From NCBI RefSeq assembly GCF_004028635.1, contig NZ_RQJW01000007.1:124001-188000 (forward strand): 64,000 nucleotides of DNA. Direction: 5' to 3'. The notes under the pieces were generated by a model. That model made no database searches. It worked only from the letters and a program-made list of their open reading frames with translations, and was not told the DNA's origin. This document shows, piece by piece, positions 33,622-42,197 of this stretch (position 1 is its first letter; each line of letters starts with the position of its first letter). A program made the position numbers and the translations under genes. This DNA comes from Streptomyces cyaneus. GTDB taxonomy: Bacteria; Actinomycetota; Actinomycetes; Streptomycetales; Streptomycetaceae.

Positions 33622-34003
33622 TCAGGCGGTGATCGTGTGGAGGCCCGCGACGGGCGGGGCGTAGGCAGCTTCGAGGACCGTGGTGGTTTCCTGGGCGGTG
33701 GCTCCCTCGGCCGGATCGAAGGTGGCGTGCCAGCTGAGGAAGGCGCCACCGGTATCGGCGACGGGCTGGACGGCAGGCGTCGAGCAGTAGCTGCGGACCG
33801 GCAGCGGTGCCTGGAGGATTTCGTGTCAGCTTCCGGTCGGCCTCGTCCAGCGCCACGAGCCGTTCCCGGTAGGTGCTGCCGTCCGCCCCGGTGAGGAGGC
33901 GGACCGCACCGAGGGTGAGCCCGTTGCCGCCCAGATGATCTCGCTCGCCCGGATGGCCGGGTGCCAGTCGGGTAGGCCGTTGAACCGCCGGACGACGGCC
34001 CAT
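33622..34003 (-). pseudogene. SRPBCC (polyketide-cyclase-like) protein with two frameshifts
   Basis: Three consecutive pieces in three frames together rebuild a START/SRPBCC protein of about 130 residues: WAVVRRFNGLPDWHPAIRAS, then VRLLTGADGSTYRERLVALD, then APLPVRSYCS...AFLSWHATFDPAEG to the TGA at 33622. Each junction needs a one-base shift. A real double frameshift is more likely than two read errors this close together. Confidence 0.7.
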
Positions 34004-34053
34004 GTCTAATCTGCGGAGCTGGTGAAGACTGAGCTCCAGTACCGCCTTTGCCG

Positions 34054-34455
34054 TCAGGCGGGCAGACGGGTGTCGATGACGAAGTTGGTCTCGATGAGCT
34101 GGCCGGGGAAGAACAGGTGGGCGACGCCGATGGTGCTGCTGGTGGGGCGGTGGTCGCCGAAGTAGGCCAGGTTGGCGGCCGCCATCGCGTTGTTGTACCT
34201 CGGCAGGTCAACGATGTACTGGGTCTCTGAGACGACCTGGTTGCGGGTGGCGCCGTAGTGGGCGAGGACCTTCTCGAAGTTGGCGAAGACCTGCGCGGTC
34301 TGGGCCTCGAAGTCATCCGCGTAGAGGAAGTTGCCCTCGTCGTCGTGGGAGAGCTGGCCCGAGACATAGATCGTATGGTCGACCTTGATGGCCTGGGCGA
34401 AGCCGAACTCGCGCTCGCCCGAGACGCCGTGGCTGTAGGAATCGATCGCAGTCAT
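34054..34455 (-). CDS. RidA/YjgF family enamine/imine deaminase-like protein
   Basis: 133 residues, normal for the family. The core reads GQLSHDDEGNF in the middle and RPTSSTIGVAHLFFPGQLIE near the end, holding the Arg that binds the substrate carboxylate in RidA. It hydrolyses reactive imines from PLP enzymes, or belongs to the broader group acting in catabolic operons. Its ATG follows a GGACAGCC stretch. It stands in a group with an NAD(P)-binding protein and a VOC protein, all reading left. Confidence 0.9.
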   Translation of the reverse strand: MTAIDSYSHGVSGEREFGFAQAIKVDHTIYVSGQLSHDDEGNFLYADDFEAQTAQVFANFEKVLAHYGATRNQVVSETQYIVDLPRYNNAMAAANLAYFGDHRPTSSTIGVAHLFFPGQLIETNFVIDTRLPA

Positions 34456-34508
34456 GGTGGCTGTCCTTCTCTGGTGGGGGGATGCGGGGGTGAGTTGTGG
34501 GGGCAGGC

Positions 34509-35159
34509 TCAGGCGGTGAGGCGGGCGACCGCGTCTGCGACGGGGGTGTCGCCGGAGGTCAGCTCGACGATGACGCGCCTGAGGGCGGGCTCGTGCAGGG
34601 CGGCGTCGATGAACGCGGCGACATCGTCGCGGTGCACGTCGCCGTACTCGACGGCCGGGCCCGCCGTGACCCGGCCGCTGCCGGGGGTGTCCAGCAGGGT
34701 TCCGGGACGGACGATCAGCCAGTCGAGATCGGTGCGCGTCAGGTACACGTCGGCGCTCTTCTTGACCTTGATGTAGTGCTCAAAGCCGTCACCGGCCTCG
34801 CCGCCGCGCAGGGCGTCGGGGAACACCGAGACGAGGACGAACCGCGTCACCCCGGCGAGCGCGGCCGCGTCGGCGGCCTTCTGCAGGCCCTTGCCGTCGA
34901 TGAGGGTCGTCTTGTCCATGCCGGTACCGTGCGCACCGGCCGAGAAGACCACCGCGTCATGGCCCTGCATCTTCTGCGCGAGGTCGTCGACCGTGTCGGT
35001 GATGAGATCGCCGATCACCGGTATCCCGCCGGCCTCTCGCACGGTCTCGCCCTGAGCGGGCCCGCGATGCATGCCCGTCACCGAGTCTCCGCGTGCGGCA
35101 AGGAGTCGGGTGAGGCGGCGGCCGACTCCTCCAGCAGCGCCGATCTGGAACACGTTCAT
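34509..35159 (-). CDS. NAD(P)-binding Rossmann protein (atypical SDR, NmrA/YwnB type)
   Basis: 216 residues beginning MNVFQIGAAGGVGRRLTRLL, the GxxGxxGxx dinucleotide loop of atypical SDRs, with VVFSAGAHGTG and DLDWLIVRPGTLLD typical of sugar-epimerase-like NAD(P)H-binding proteins. The longer in-frame start at 35684 runs through the next gene and is rejected. It would reduce or sense a small carbonyl or quinone compound. Confidence 0.88.
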   Translation of the reverse strand: MNVFQIGAAGGVGRRLTRLLAARGDSVTGMHRGPAQGETVREAGGIPVIGDLITDTVDDLAQKMQGHDAVVFSAGAHGTGMDKTTLIDGKGLQKAADAAALAGVTRFVLVSVFPDALRGGEAGDGFEHYIKVKKSADVYLTRTDLDWLIVRPGTLLDTPGSGRVTAGPAVEYGDVHRDDVAAFIDAALHEPALRRVIVELTSGDTPVADAVARLTA

Positions 35160-35206
35160 GGGTTCGTCCCGTCTTTCGAGTGGTGAGAGGGTGCGATGTC
35201 CGCCGG

Positions 35207-35638
35207 TCAGGCGGCGAACACCTGGGAGTCGTCGGCGAACGCTTTGAACTCCAACGCGTTGCCGGCCGGGTCGAGGAGGAACATCGTCCACTGCTCGCCC
35301 CTCTGGCCTTCGAAGCGCACGTAGGGCTCGATGACGAAACTGGTGCCCGCCGCGCGCAGCCGCTCGGCAAGCTGCTGGAAGGCCGGGATCGTCAGGATCA
35401 GCCCGAAGTGCGGTACCGGGACGTCGTGACCGTCGACCGGGTTGTGTATGCGCTGCGCGCGCTCCGGTGCCAGATGCGTGACGAACTGGTGGCCGTGCAG
35501 ATTCCAGTCCACCCAGGTGTCCGCGCTGCGGCCCTGCTCCAAGCCCAGTACGTCGCCGTAGAAGCGGCGCGCGGCAGCCAGGTCGTCGACCGGCATGGCC
35601 AGGTGGAACCGAGGGATCGGGGAGTCGAGAACAGTCAC
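35207..35638 (-). CDS. VOC/glyoxalase-fold dioxygenase-like protein
   Basis: 143 residues, one VOC module pair: [20 protein letters not shown], a metal-type His in HFGLIL in the middle, and [15 protein letters not shown] carrying the terminal Glu. Likely metal-dependent, but the reaction cannot be read. First gene of the RidA-SDR-VOC operon, divergent from the GntR regulator, which presumably controls it. Confidence 0.88.
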   Translation of the reverse strand: MTVLDSPIPRFHLAMPVDDLAAARRFYGDVLGLEQGRSADTWVDWNLHGHQFVTHLAPERAQRIHNPVDGHDVPVPHFGLILTIPAFQQLAERLRAAGTSFVIEPYVRFEGQRGEQWTMFLLDPAGNALEFKAFADDSQVFAA

Positions 35639-35690
35639 GGCACTGCCTTTCCGAGAGTGGGTCCAGCGGGAGCGTGAACCTCATTGACTT

Positions 35691-35728
35691 AATGTTAACA
35701 ATAAGACAATGAGTTGAATGTTAACATT
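35691..35728. promoter_or_regulatory. Twin palindromic operator-like sites for the GntR regulator
   Basis: AATGTTAACAAT (35691-35702) and the perfect palindrome AATGTTAACATT (35717-35728) share the core TGTTAACA and are centred 26 bp apart in a strikingly AT-rich gap between the divergent VOC and GntR genes. FadR-type GntR proteins bind such short palindromes. Confidence 0.7.
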
Positions 35729-35760
35729 AGGACGTAGATAGAGGAGGTGCAAGTTCAGAC

Positions 35761-36429
35761 ATGAGTGATCAGCGCAAGGTCTCCCCGGCCCGTCGCCGCG
35801 GCCTGTCGGACGAGGTCGCAGACCGGATCCGCGATGCCATCTTCAACGGGGCCTACGCCCCCGGCGCCCAACTGCGCGAGGTGGAACTGTCCGCCACGAT
35901 GGACGTCAGCCGCGGTCCTGTACGTGAAGCACTGCGCGTACTGGAGCGCGAGGGACTGGTCCACTGCGCGTGGCACCGTGGGACGACAGTGACGACACTG
36001 TCTCCCGAAGATGTCGGAGAGCTCGACAGCCTGCGTGGCGCACTGGAAGACCTGGCTGTTCGTCAAGTGATCACGCGCGCCTCGGACGAGGACCTCACAT
36101 CCCTCGCCAAGGCGGCCGAGGTCATGACGCACGTAACGGACGCCCACGAGATGGTGCGACTGGACATCGCTTTCCACGACGCCGTCTTCGCCGCCGCCGG
36201 CCACCGGCGCCTCGCCGACGCGTGGGACGGCATCCGGTGCCAGGTCCACCTGTTCCTGCTGACCCGGATCAACCTCAGCACCGACGGGTACCTCGGCTGC
36301 ATCCCGCGCGAGCACCAGGGGCTCGTAACCGCGCTGCGCTCCCGCGACACCGAAACCACGCTTCGCCTCTTCGCCGCACATCGCCGCCACGCTGTCGACG
36401 TGGTGACCGGGAACACCGAACCGAACTGA
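35761..36429 (+). CDS. GntR family regulator (FadR/FCD type)
   Basis: 222 residues. The winged helix reads GLSDEVADRIRDAIFNGAYA and RGPVREALRVLEREGLV; an all-helical FCD effector domain follows with metal-type residues in RLDIAFHDAVF and the CIPREHQGLVTAL segment. Start ATG at 35761 has GGAGG about 14 bp upstream (AGAGGAGGTGC). It probably represses the divergent VOC-SDR-RidA genes and itself through the twin palindromes; the effector would be a small organic acid. Confidence 0.92.
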   Translation: MSDQRKVSPARRRGLSDEVADRIRDAIFNGAYAPGAQLREVELSATMDVSRGPVREALRVLEREGLVHCAWHRGTTVTTLSPEDVGELDSLRGALEDLAVRQVITRASDEDLTSLAKAAEVMTHVTDAHEMVRLDIAFHDAVFAAAGHRRLADAWDGIRCQVHLFLLTRINLSTDGYLGCIPREHQGLVTALRSRDTETTLRLFAAHRRHAVDVVTGNTEPN

Positions 36430-36819
36430 GAGGGAGGTATGAGGTTGATATCTGATTTGCTGCTTTGTCGAGGATGAGCGGGCAGGTCGCGGCGACGCAG
36501 GGTGGAATCCCGCGTTCGGTGAGCCACTTGGGCTTCAGGCGGGTGTTGTTGATGGGGTTGTGCGCGATCTCCAGGTCCATCGCCTCGTACACCTGCCCCA
36601 CCACCGGCCCTGGGCCACGTCATGGCTTTGGTTGTAGCGCAGCACTATCGGCTTTACGCCACCACCAGCAATGCCCATCTGACCACCCGCCGCCCGACGG
36701 TCCCACCGGAGACCACAGTAGAAAGGCTGGACAGACCGGCTGCTACCTCCTGCCCCCAAAGACGCTGGCGCGCTCGTCAACACGCGAACCAGCCCACAAT
36801 CCCCATCGGTTGATCGAGG
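36430..36819. other. Gene-free stretch with a possible minus-strand remnant
   Basis: 390 bp. A minus-strand frame over about 36460-36604 reads VGQVYEAMDLEIAHNPINNT then RLKPKWLTERGIPP, which is protein-like but has no recognisable family, start or continuation. Nothing else is supported. Confidence 0.3.
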
Positions 36820-37499
36820 CTAAGCCTCCTGATCTGTGCCGACGCGCATGAACTCCTCACTCTCGCGGCTGATCACCGTGGCGAGTTCGTCGGGCATCGA
36901 CAGGAACGGCGAGTGCCCGCTCGGCAGGTGGTCACAGACGACGTAGGTGGTCGGCATGTGACGCCACGCGGCGTCGGTTAGCGTCACTGCGCTCCGGCGA
37001 GGGACTTGTGTTCCAGCCGAGCGGCACAGGACTCCGCGATGTCCGTGGGCACGTCGTTGTAGAAGACGGGCAGTGGAGTGAGGGCGTCGACGTACCCTTC
37101 CTCCGGATGCAGATCCCACCAGGTCGGCGGCGGGCCGGTGAACAGGTCGGACACGCGCTGGCCGACATCGGCCACGAATGCGGCCACGTACACGACGCCG
37201 AGGACGTGCCGCTGCCCGCACACCGCCTGGGTCGTTGAGAGGCCACTGCCCGAGTGGGCCACGACGACGGTGGGCCTGTCGGCGCTCTTCGCCAACCCGG
37301 TTCTGATCGCTTCGACGTCCTCGGCGAAGCCGCCCAGCGCACTGAGGTCGGCCCCGCTAGACGGAAGAGCCACCGTGCGCACGGTACCGGGGAGTTTCGG
37401 GAGCAGTAGGTCCCAGGCCCACGGGCCATGCCATGCACCGTGCACGAGGAGCAGATCCGGTGAAGCTGCCGGGCCCCTGCGGGCAGACGACGTTGTCAT
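36820..37499 (-). pseudogene. Alpha/beta hydrolase with a frameshift
   Basis: The ATG at 37499 opens a normal lactone/ester-hydrolase fold: LLLVHGAWHGPWAWD (oxyanion HG), then VVVAHSGSGLS (nucleophile Ser). The frame meets TGA at 36984 just after LEHKSLAGAQ. One base away, another frame carries on without a gap, AVTLTDAAWRHMPTTYVVCD then HLPSGHSPFLSMPDEL with the catalytic His, to a stop at 36820. One indel near 36985-37000 therefore splits a protein of about 225 residues. Either a real lesion or a sequencing error. Confidence 0.75.
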
Positions 37500-37678
37500 G
37501 GGGCTCCCTCTCAGGCTGCGACTCGTGGTACGAAGCAGCCGGTTCGGCGGTTCTTCGGGTATAGCTCTGCGGCTTCCTGCTGCTGTTCAGAAGGAGCGGG
37601 CAGTGCGAGCGTTCAAGGTCCAGGTGCCTTGTGGTGGCCGGGTACTGGACTCGCCGTCGCGGAGGACGGGCTGGGTTC

Positions 37679-37843
37679 CAGGTGCTGGGCGGGATCGGGT
37701 TCGCCGCCGAACACCCGCGGCGCCGGTACCTGCGCCGGGCCGTCGTCCTGGACGGACTGCTGGGCAGTGCACGGGAGTTGACCCGTCAGGCCGGGGCGCT
37801 GCTGCGCGCGGAGGGCGCGGCGCCCCGGCAGGTGCGGCTGTGA
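37679..37843 (+). pseudogene. Acyl-CoA dehydrogenase C-terminal fragment
   Basis: The plus strand reads QVLGGIGFAAEHPRRRYLRR then AVVLDGLLGSARELT and stops at 37843. This is the last 55 residues of an acyl-CoA dehydrogenase (HGGIGxxxEHxxHxYxRRA). The rest of the gene, about 320 residues, is absent upstream. Its stop is adjacent to the stop of the convergent SDR gene. Confidence 0.65.
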
Positions 37844-37844
37844 C

Positions 37845-38552
37845 TCACCAGGGCAGCGGACCGTTGGCGTCGAAGTAGCCCCCGGTCGGGCCGTCGGGAC
37901 CGATCTGCGCCATGCGGACGATGACCTCGGCGCCCTCCTCGACGGACTGCGTGCCCGTGTTGTCGTTGAGGTCCGTCTTGATGAAGCCGGGCTCGACGGA
38001 GTTGATCCGCATGTCCGGGAACGCCTTCGCGTACTGCACGGTGAGCATGTTGACCGCGGTCTTGGACGCCGGGTAGGCGACGCCCGGGTAGAAGTGCGTG
38101 GGAGACTCGGGGGCGGAGAGGTTGGTCAGCGAGGCGAGGCCGCCGACGACGTTGACCACGACCGGTGCGGCCGAGCGCTGCAGCAGGGGCAGGAAGGCGT
38201 GGGTGACGCGGACGACGCCGAAGGCGTTTGTCTCGAAGGTGTCCCGCATCTGGTCGGCGGTCACGGTCGCGGCGGTGGGCTCACTGTGGGCGTCGGCCCT
38301 GCTCGCGGTTCCGGCGTTGTTGATCAGTACGTCGAGGCCGCCGTCGGCCGCGATGGTCTTGGCCGCGGCCTCGACCGTGGCGTCGTCGGTGACGTCGAGG
38401 AGGACGAACCGTGCGCCCAGCTGCTCGGCGGCCCGGCGTCCGCGCTCGGCGTCGCGGGCACTCACGTAGACGGTGTGACCTGCGGCGATGAGCTGGCGGG
38501 CGGTCTCGTGGCCGAGGCCCTTGTTGGCTCCGGTGATCAGTGTTGTCGTCAT
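37845..38552 (-). CDS. Short-chain dehydrogenase/reductase
   Basis: 235 residues, classical SDR: TLITGANKGLGHETARQL (cofactor loop), LDVLINNAGTAS, active-site Tyr/Lys in YPGVAYPASKTAVNML, and INSVEPGFIKTDLNDN. The ATG at 38552 is used; a longer in-frame start at 38708 adds non-coding-looking residues that overlap the divergent regulator's leader. NADP preference is suggested by the Arg of SARDAERGR. It is probably controlled by the divergent XRE regulator, an arrangement common for stress-type SDRs. Confidence 0.92.
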   Translation of the reverse strand: MTTTLITGANKGLGHETARQLIAAGHTVYVSARDAERGRRAAEQLGARFVLLDVTDDATVEAAAKTIAADGGLDVLINNAGTASRADAHSEPTAATVTADQMRDTFETNAFGVVRVTHAFLPLLQRSAAPVVVNVVGGLASLTNLSAPESPTHFYPGVAYPASKTAVNMLTVQYAKAFPDMRINSVEPGFIKTDLNDNTGTQSVEEGAEVIVRMAQIGPDGPTGGYFDANGPLPW

Positions 38553-38655
38553 GCGTCCAGCCTCCGGTGCGGCGGCACGATCAGCCAGGAGACCCTTCTT
38601 CCTGGGACTGCGGGTACCAGGCACATGTACGGCCGACGGTGTTTCACTGGGGAAC

Positions 38656-39504
38656 ATGACGGCGACGGAACTCGGACAGGCGCTGCGGCGCTGGCGCGAC
38701 CGGGTCACACCGGAGGCGCCGGGGCTGCCCTCCGGCGGTCACCGGCGCGCGGTCGGTCTGCGGCGCGAGGAACTGGCCCTGCTGGCCGGGATCTCGGCCG
38801 ACTACATCACGCGCCTCGAACAGGGCCGGGCGGCCAACCCCTCCGGGCAGGTCGTCGAGGCGCTGGCCCGTGCGCTGCGGCTGTCGGGGGACGAGCGGGC
38901 ATACCTGTTCGGGCTGGCAGGGCTGATTCCGCCCGGTCCCGACATGGTGCCCGGGTTCATCACGCCCAGCGTCCAGCGGCTGCTGGACCGGCTCGTCGAC
39001 GCGCCCGTCGCGGTCTGTGACGCGGTCATGACGCTGCTGCTGGCCAACCCGATGTACGCGGCGCTGATGGGCGACCCGTCCGGCCTGCGCGGCGTGGAAC
39101 GCAACGACGCGTGGCGCACCTTCATGGGTGCACCGACCCGGGTGCGGCACACCCCCGAGGAACGCAGCGCCTGCGAGGCCGGCATGGTCTCCCAGCTGCG
39201 GAGGACCGCCGCCCGCTATCCGGCGGACCGCCAACTGCGACGCCTGATCGCGGAGTTGCGCACCAACAGCGAGCGGTTCGCCGAGCTGTGGGACGCGGGC
39301 GCCGTGGGACGGTTCGAGGCCTGGCACAAGACGATCGAGCATCCGCAGGTAGGCCTGCTGACGCTGGACTGCGACCTGCTCCGGCTGGAGGAGAGCGACC
39401 TGTACATCCTCGTCTACTCGGCCGAGCCGGGCACCGGAGCCGCCGAGAAGCTGGAGCTGATCTCGGTGCTCGGCACCCAGAACCTGGTCGCTCCGGGGCT
39501 CTGA
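38656..39504 (+). CDS. XRE regulator with MmyB-like ligand domain
   Basis: 282 residues: HTH at about 25-85 (RREELALLAGISADYITRLE then QGRAANPSGQVVEALARAL), followed by a C-terminal MmyB-like domain with LLLANPMYAALMGDP and FEAWHKTIEHPQVGLLTLDC. The ATG at 38656 has GGGGAA upstream. MmyB-type regulators bind fatty-acid-like ligands and usually control a divergent SDR, as here. Confidence 0.92.
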   Translation: MTATELGQALRRWRDRVTPEAPGLPSGGHRRAVGLRREELALLAGISADYITRLEQGRAANPSGQVVEALARALRLSGDERAYLFGLAGLIPPGPDMVPGFITPSVQRLLDRLVDAPVAVCDAVMTLLLANPMYAALMGDPSGLRGVERNDAWRTFMGAPTRVRHTPEERSACEAGMVSQLRRTAARYPADRQLRRLIAELRTNSERFAELWDAGAVGRFEAWHKTIEHPQVGLLTLDCDLLRLEESDLYILVYSAEPGTGAAEKLELISVLGTQNLVAPGL

Positions 39505-40020
39505 CCAGTTCGGACGTCTTGGTCAAGGAGGGGGCGAGCACGACAAGCCGATGCTGCCGTACGGCAGCACTCGTCGTCGGTGGCGTCCTTGTCGTGCAGC
39601 GGGCGAAGCCCGCCGGGCAGGGCCGGAGTTGGAACGTGTGCCGTCCGTGCATGTTGATGTGGGGGCGGACGAACGCGGAGAGACGGGCCATGTCCTCGTT
39701 CGGGGTTCGGTCGGGATGGACCACGTCAACGGAAGCGGCGGATCGCGCGCGGGCGGCGGAACCCCGAGAGTACGACGGCGCACCTCGCGCGTACGGCACT
39801 CACACCCCCGCCCTCACCCCGGACGGCACCACCGGGCCGACGGAACCGACCGCGCCCCCCTTCCTGCACAGGATTGTGCGACATCGACAACCTGGCCGGA
39901 GTCAGCACTTCCCGCCCGGCCGCCCGCCCTCAACGCCGGCTGCCGCACTGCAGTTGCACCGATGCGCTCCCCTCCCGCACTCCATTGCCAACCAGAACCG
40001 ATCAGGCAGCGGCGAACTCT
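39505..40020. other. Gene-free stretch next to the tRNA boundary
   Basis: About 516 bp after the XRE gene. Several open frames cross it on both strands, but none has a ribosome site, a coding-type codon bias or recognisable residues. It holds low-complexity Pro/Thr/Ser codons and seems to be decayed DNA. Confidence 0.4.
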
Positions 40021-40108
40021 CGAAACCACAAGGTCAGAGGGGCATCCGCACGCACACTCCGGGGAACCACACCACCACAAACCTCCGACCTACGCATTGC
40101 GCCTGCGC
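40021..40108 (-). repeat. Decayed partial copy of the tRNA-Thr/terminator region
   Basis: GACCTACGCATT (40088-40099) repeats the tRNA segment at 40220-40231 exactly and the match goes on at 18 of 21 bases. AGGTCAGAGG at 40031-40040 repeats the terminator arm at 40164-40173. The offsets are 132 and 133 bp. Part of the T-arm (CTCCGGGGAACC) is recognisable between them. Consistent with an attachment-site scar or an old tandem duplication. Confidence 0.4.
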
Positions 40109-40156
40109 AGGTCAACAGCCGCAATCCCGCCCGGACGACGCACCATAAATGCTAGA

Positions 40157-40188
40157 AAACCCCAGGTCAGAGGCCTGACCTGGGGTTT
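40157..40188 (-). terminator. Strong palindromic terminator downstream of tRNA-Thr
   Basis: Arms AAACCCCAGGTCAG (40157-40170) and CTGACCTGGGGTTT (40175-40188) are perfect complements with a 4-base loop. Located 7 bp beyond the 3' end of the tRNA; with A- and T-runs on both sides it can work in both directions. Confidence 0.85.
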
Positions 40189-40194
40189 GAAATG

Positions 40195-40268
40195 AGCCGC
40201 CTTCGGGATTCGAACCCGAGACCTACGCATTACGAGTGCGTTGCTCTGGCCATCTGAGCTAAGGCGGC
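40195..40268 (-). tRNA. tRNA-Thr (anticodon CGU)
   Basis: Read on the minus strand the 74-nt sequence folds as a cloverleaf: acceptor GCCGCCT/AGGCGGC, D-arm around AGCTCAGATGGCCAGAGC, anticodon arm GCACTCGTAATGC with anticodon CGT at 40234-40232, and T-arm with GGTTCGAATCC. Discriminator U; CCA is not encoded. It lies at the junction between accessory genes to the left and core genes to the right. Confidence 0.93.
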
Positions 40269-40438
40269 GCGCCGTCCGCACTATGGTGCGATCAGCAACG
40301 TCGGTAAGTCTACACAGTTTCCGGGGGTGCTCCGTACCACCCCCGGTCAGCCCCGTTCCGGCCCGGTTCCCAGCCCTCTCCGCCCCCTCCGCCCCCGGAG
40401 CGAGGGCTTCCGGGGACGGAGCAGGGCCGGCCGAGACG

Positions 40439-42064
40439 CTAGGAGCAGCGCTTGTCGTGGGTGGGTGGCGTGCCCCGGAGGAGATAGGCGTTGATCGTTT
40501 TGTCGATGCACCTGCTGCCCCGCCCGTACGCCGTGTGACCGTCGCCGTCATAGGTGAGCAGCCGGGCCGAGGAGAGCTGGCCGGAGAGGGCGCGGGCCCA
40601 GCGGTAGGGGGTCGCCGGGTCGCGGGTGGTGCCGACCACGACGATCGGCGCCGCGCCCCTCGCCTCGATACGGCGCGGCTCACCGGTGGGCGCCACCGGC
40701 CAGTACGCGCAGTTCAGGGTCGCCCAGGCGAGGCCCTCACCGAAGACGGGGGACGCCTTTTCGAAGGCGGGCAGGGCTTCACGGACGTCGTCGGGGGTGG
40801 CGAAGGCCGCCGGGAGATCCAGGCAGTTCACGGCCGCGTTGGCGAACATCAGGTTCGTGTAGCGGCCGTCGGCGTCGCGCTCGTAGTAGCTGTCGGAGAG
40901 GGCGAGGAGGCCCGCGCCGTCGTTCTCCTTCATGGCCGAGGCCAGCGCGTCACGCAGTTGCGCCCAGGCCCCCTCGTCGTACATCGCCGCGATCACGCCG
41001 GTGGTGGCGAGGGATTCGCCGAGTACGCGGCCGTCCGGGTCGCCGGTCGGGATGGGTCGCGCATCGAGCTTCCCGAAGAAGGCCTTGAGGTTCTTGCCGA
41101 CGCCGCTCGCCTTCGTGCCCAGCGGGCAGTCCCGCTGTCGCACACAGTCCCTGGCGAAGGCCTGGAACGCCGTCTCGAAGCCGGCCGTCTGGTCGAGGTT
41201 CATTCGACGGGCCGGCAGGGAGGGGTCCATGGCTCCGTCCAGGACCAGCCTGCCCACCCGGTTCGGGAAGAGCCCGGCGTACGTCGCCCCGAGGAAGGTG
41301 CCGTACGACGCCCCCACATACGTCAGCTTCTCGTCGCCCAGCGCCGCCCGCAGGATGTCCATGTCCCGGGCCGCCTCGGCGGTGGAGACATGGCGCAGGA
41401 GGCCGGGCGCATCTGCTCCGCACCCTTCCGCGAACCTCTTGTAGGTGGCGACGAGTGCGCCGGCCTCCTTCTCGTCGTCGGGCGTGAAGTCCGTCTGCGT
41501 GTACCTGTCCATCTGGCGACCGTTCAGGCATTTGACGGGCTCGCTGCGGGCGACTCCGCGCGGGTCGACCGCGACCATGTCGTACCGCGCACGTACGTCG
41601 GTCGGGTAGCCGATCCCCGCGTACTGCTGGAGGTAGGCGATCGCCGAGCCGCCCGGGCCGCCCGGGTTCACGAGCAGCGACCCGAGCCGCGCGCCCGGTC
41701 CCGTCGCCTTCTTGCGGGCCACGGCGAGCCTGATGTCCCCGGCGCCCGGCTCCGCGTAGTCGAGCGGCGCCTTCATCGTGGCGCACTGGAAGCCGGGCGT
41801 CCCGCAGCTGCGCCAGGTCAGCTTCTGCCCGTAGTACGGCGTGAGCGCGGCCGGCGTCGACCGCGGCAGTGCGGCCAGCGCCGCCTCGGCCGCCGGGTTC
41901 CCCGGGTGCGTCGATCCGCCGGAGGTGCAGGCGGAGGCGAGCAGCGCGGCGACGGCGAGGAAGGTGCCGACCGCGCGGACTCGCCGGAGGTTCGGGCGGC
42001 GGGTACGTGGGCCGTGCCCGGTCGGGCTCGGGTCTGTGCTGACTGGAGTGCGCCTGGTGTGCAT
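40439..42064 (-). CDS. Secreted lipoprotein alpha/beta-hydrolase (tripeptidyl aminopeptidase type)
   Basis: 541 residues with a basic N-terminus, hydrophobic helix and lipobox LLASAC. The hydrolase fold shows the oxyanion segment LLVNPGGPGGSAI, the nucleophile Ser in TYVGASYGTFLGATYAG and a C-terminal TAP-like domain with VVGTTRDPATPY and the His in DGDGHTAYGRG. Six or more cysteines near the active-site lid suggest disulphides. It resembles Streptomyces Slp/Tap mycelium-associated proteases. The ATG at 42064 is preferred to 42115. Core gene next to holB. Confidence 0.9.
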   Translation of the reverse strand: MHTRRTPVSTDPSPTGHGPRTRRPNLRRVRAVGTFLAVAALLASACTSGGSTHPGNPAAEAALAALPRSTPAALTPYYGQKLTWRSCGTPGFQCATMKAPLDYAEPGAGDIRLAVARKKATGPGARLGSLLVNPGGPGGSAIAYLQQYAGIGYPTDVRARYDMVAVDPRGVARSEPVKCLNGRQMDRYTQTDFTPDDEKEAGALVATYKRFAEGCGADAPGLLRHVSTAEAARDMDILRAALGDEKLTYVGASYGTFLGATYAGLFPNRVGRLVLDGAMDPSLPARRMNLDQTAGFETAFQAFARDCVRQRDCPLGTKASGVGKNLKAFFGKLDARPIPTGDPDGRVLGESLATTGVIAAMYDEGAWAQLRDALASAMKENDGAGLLALSDSYYERDADGRYTNLMFANAAVNCLDLPAAFATPDDVREALPAFEKASPVFGEGLAWATLNCAYWPVAPTGEPRRIEARGAAPIVVVGTTRDPATPYRWARALSGQLSSARLLTYDGDGHTAYGRGSRCIDKTINAYLLRGTPPTHDKRCS

Positions 42065-42197
42065 CAAGCGAGCGTAACTCTGTGCAGTGGCTCGGATGCT
42101 GTGCGTGCACATCACGGCTCGTACGGGTTACATGGTCGGCCTCCTGTTGATCACTTGCGGGTGAGAGAGGTCGGACGAGTGGACGCGGGCGGCCGGT

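Noticed and set aside
36465-36851. 128-codon plus-strand frame after the GntR gene
   Set aside because: No ribosome site or recognisable sequence; the better protein-like text is on the other strand and is itself only a fragment.
39551-40195. 214-codon plus-strand frame reaching the tRNA
   Set aside because: Pro/Thr/His-rich translation of decayed and terminator DNA.
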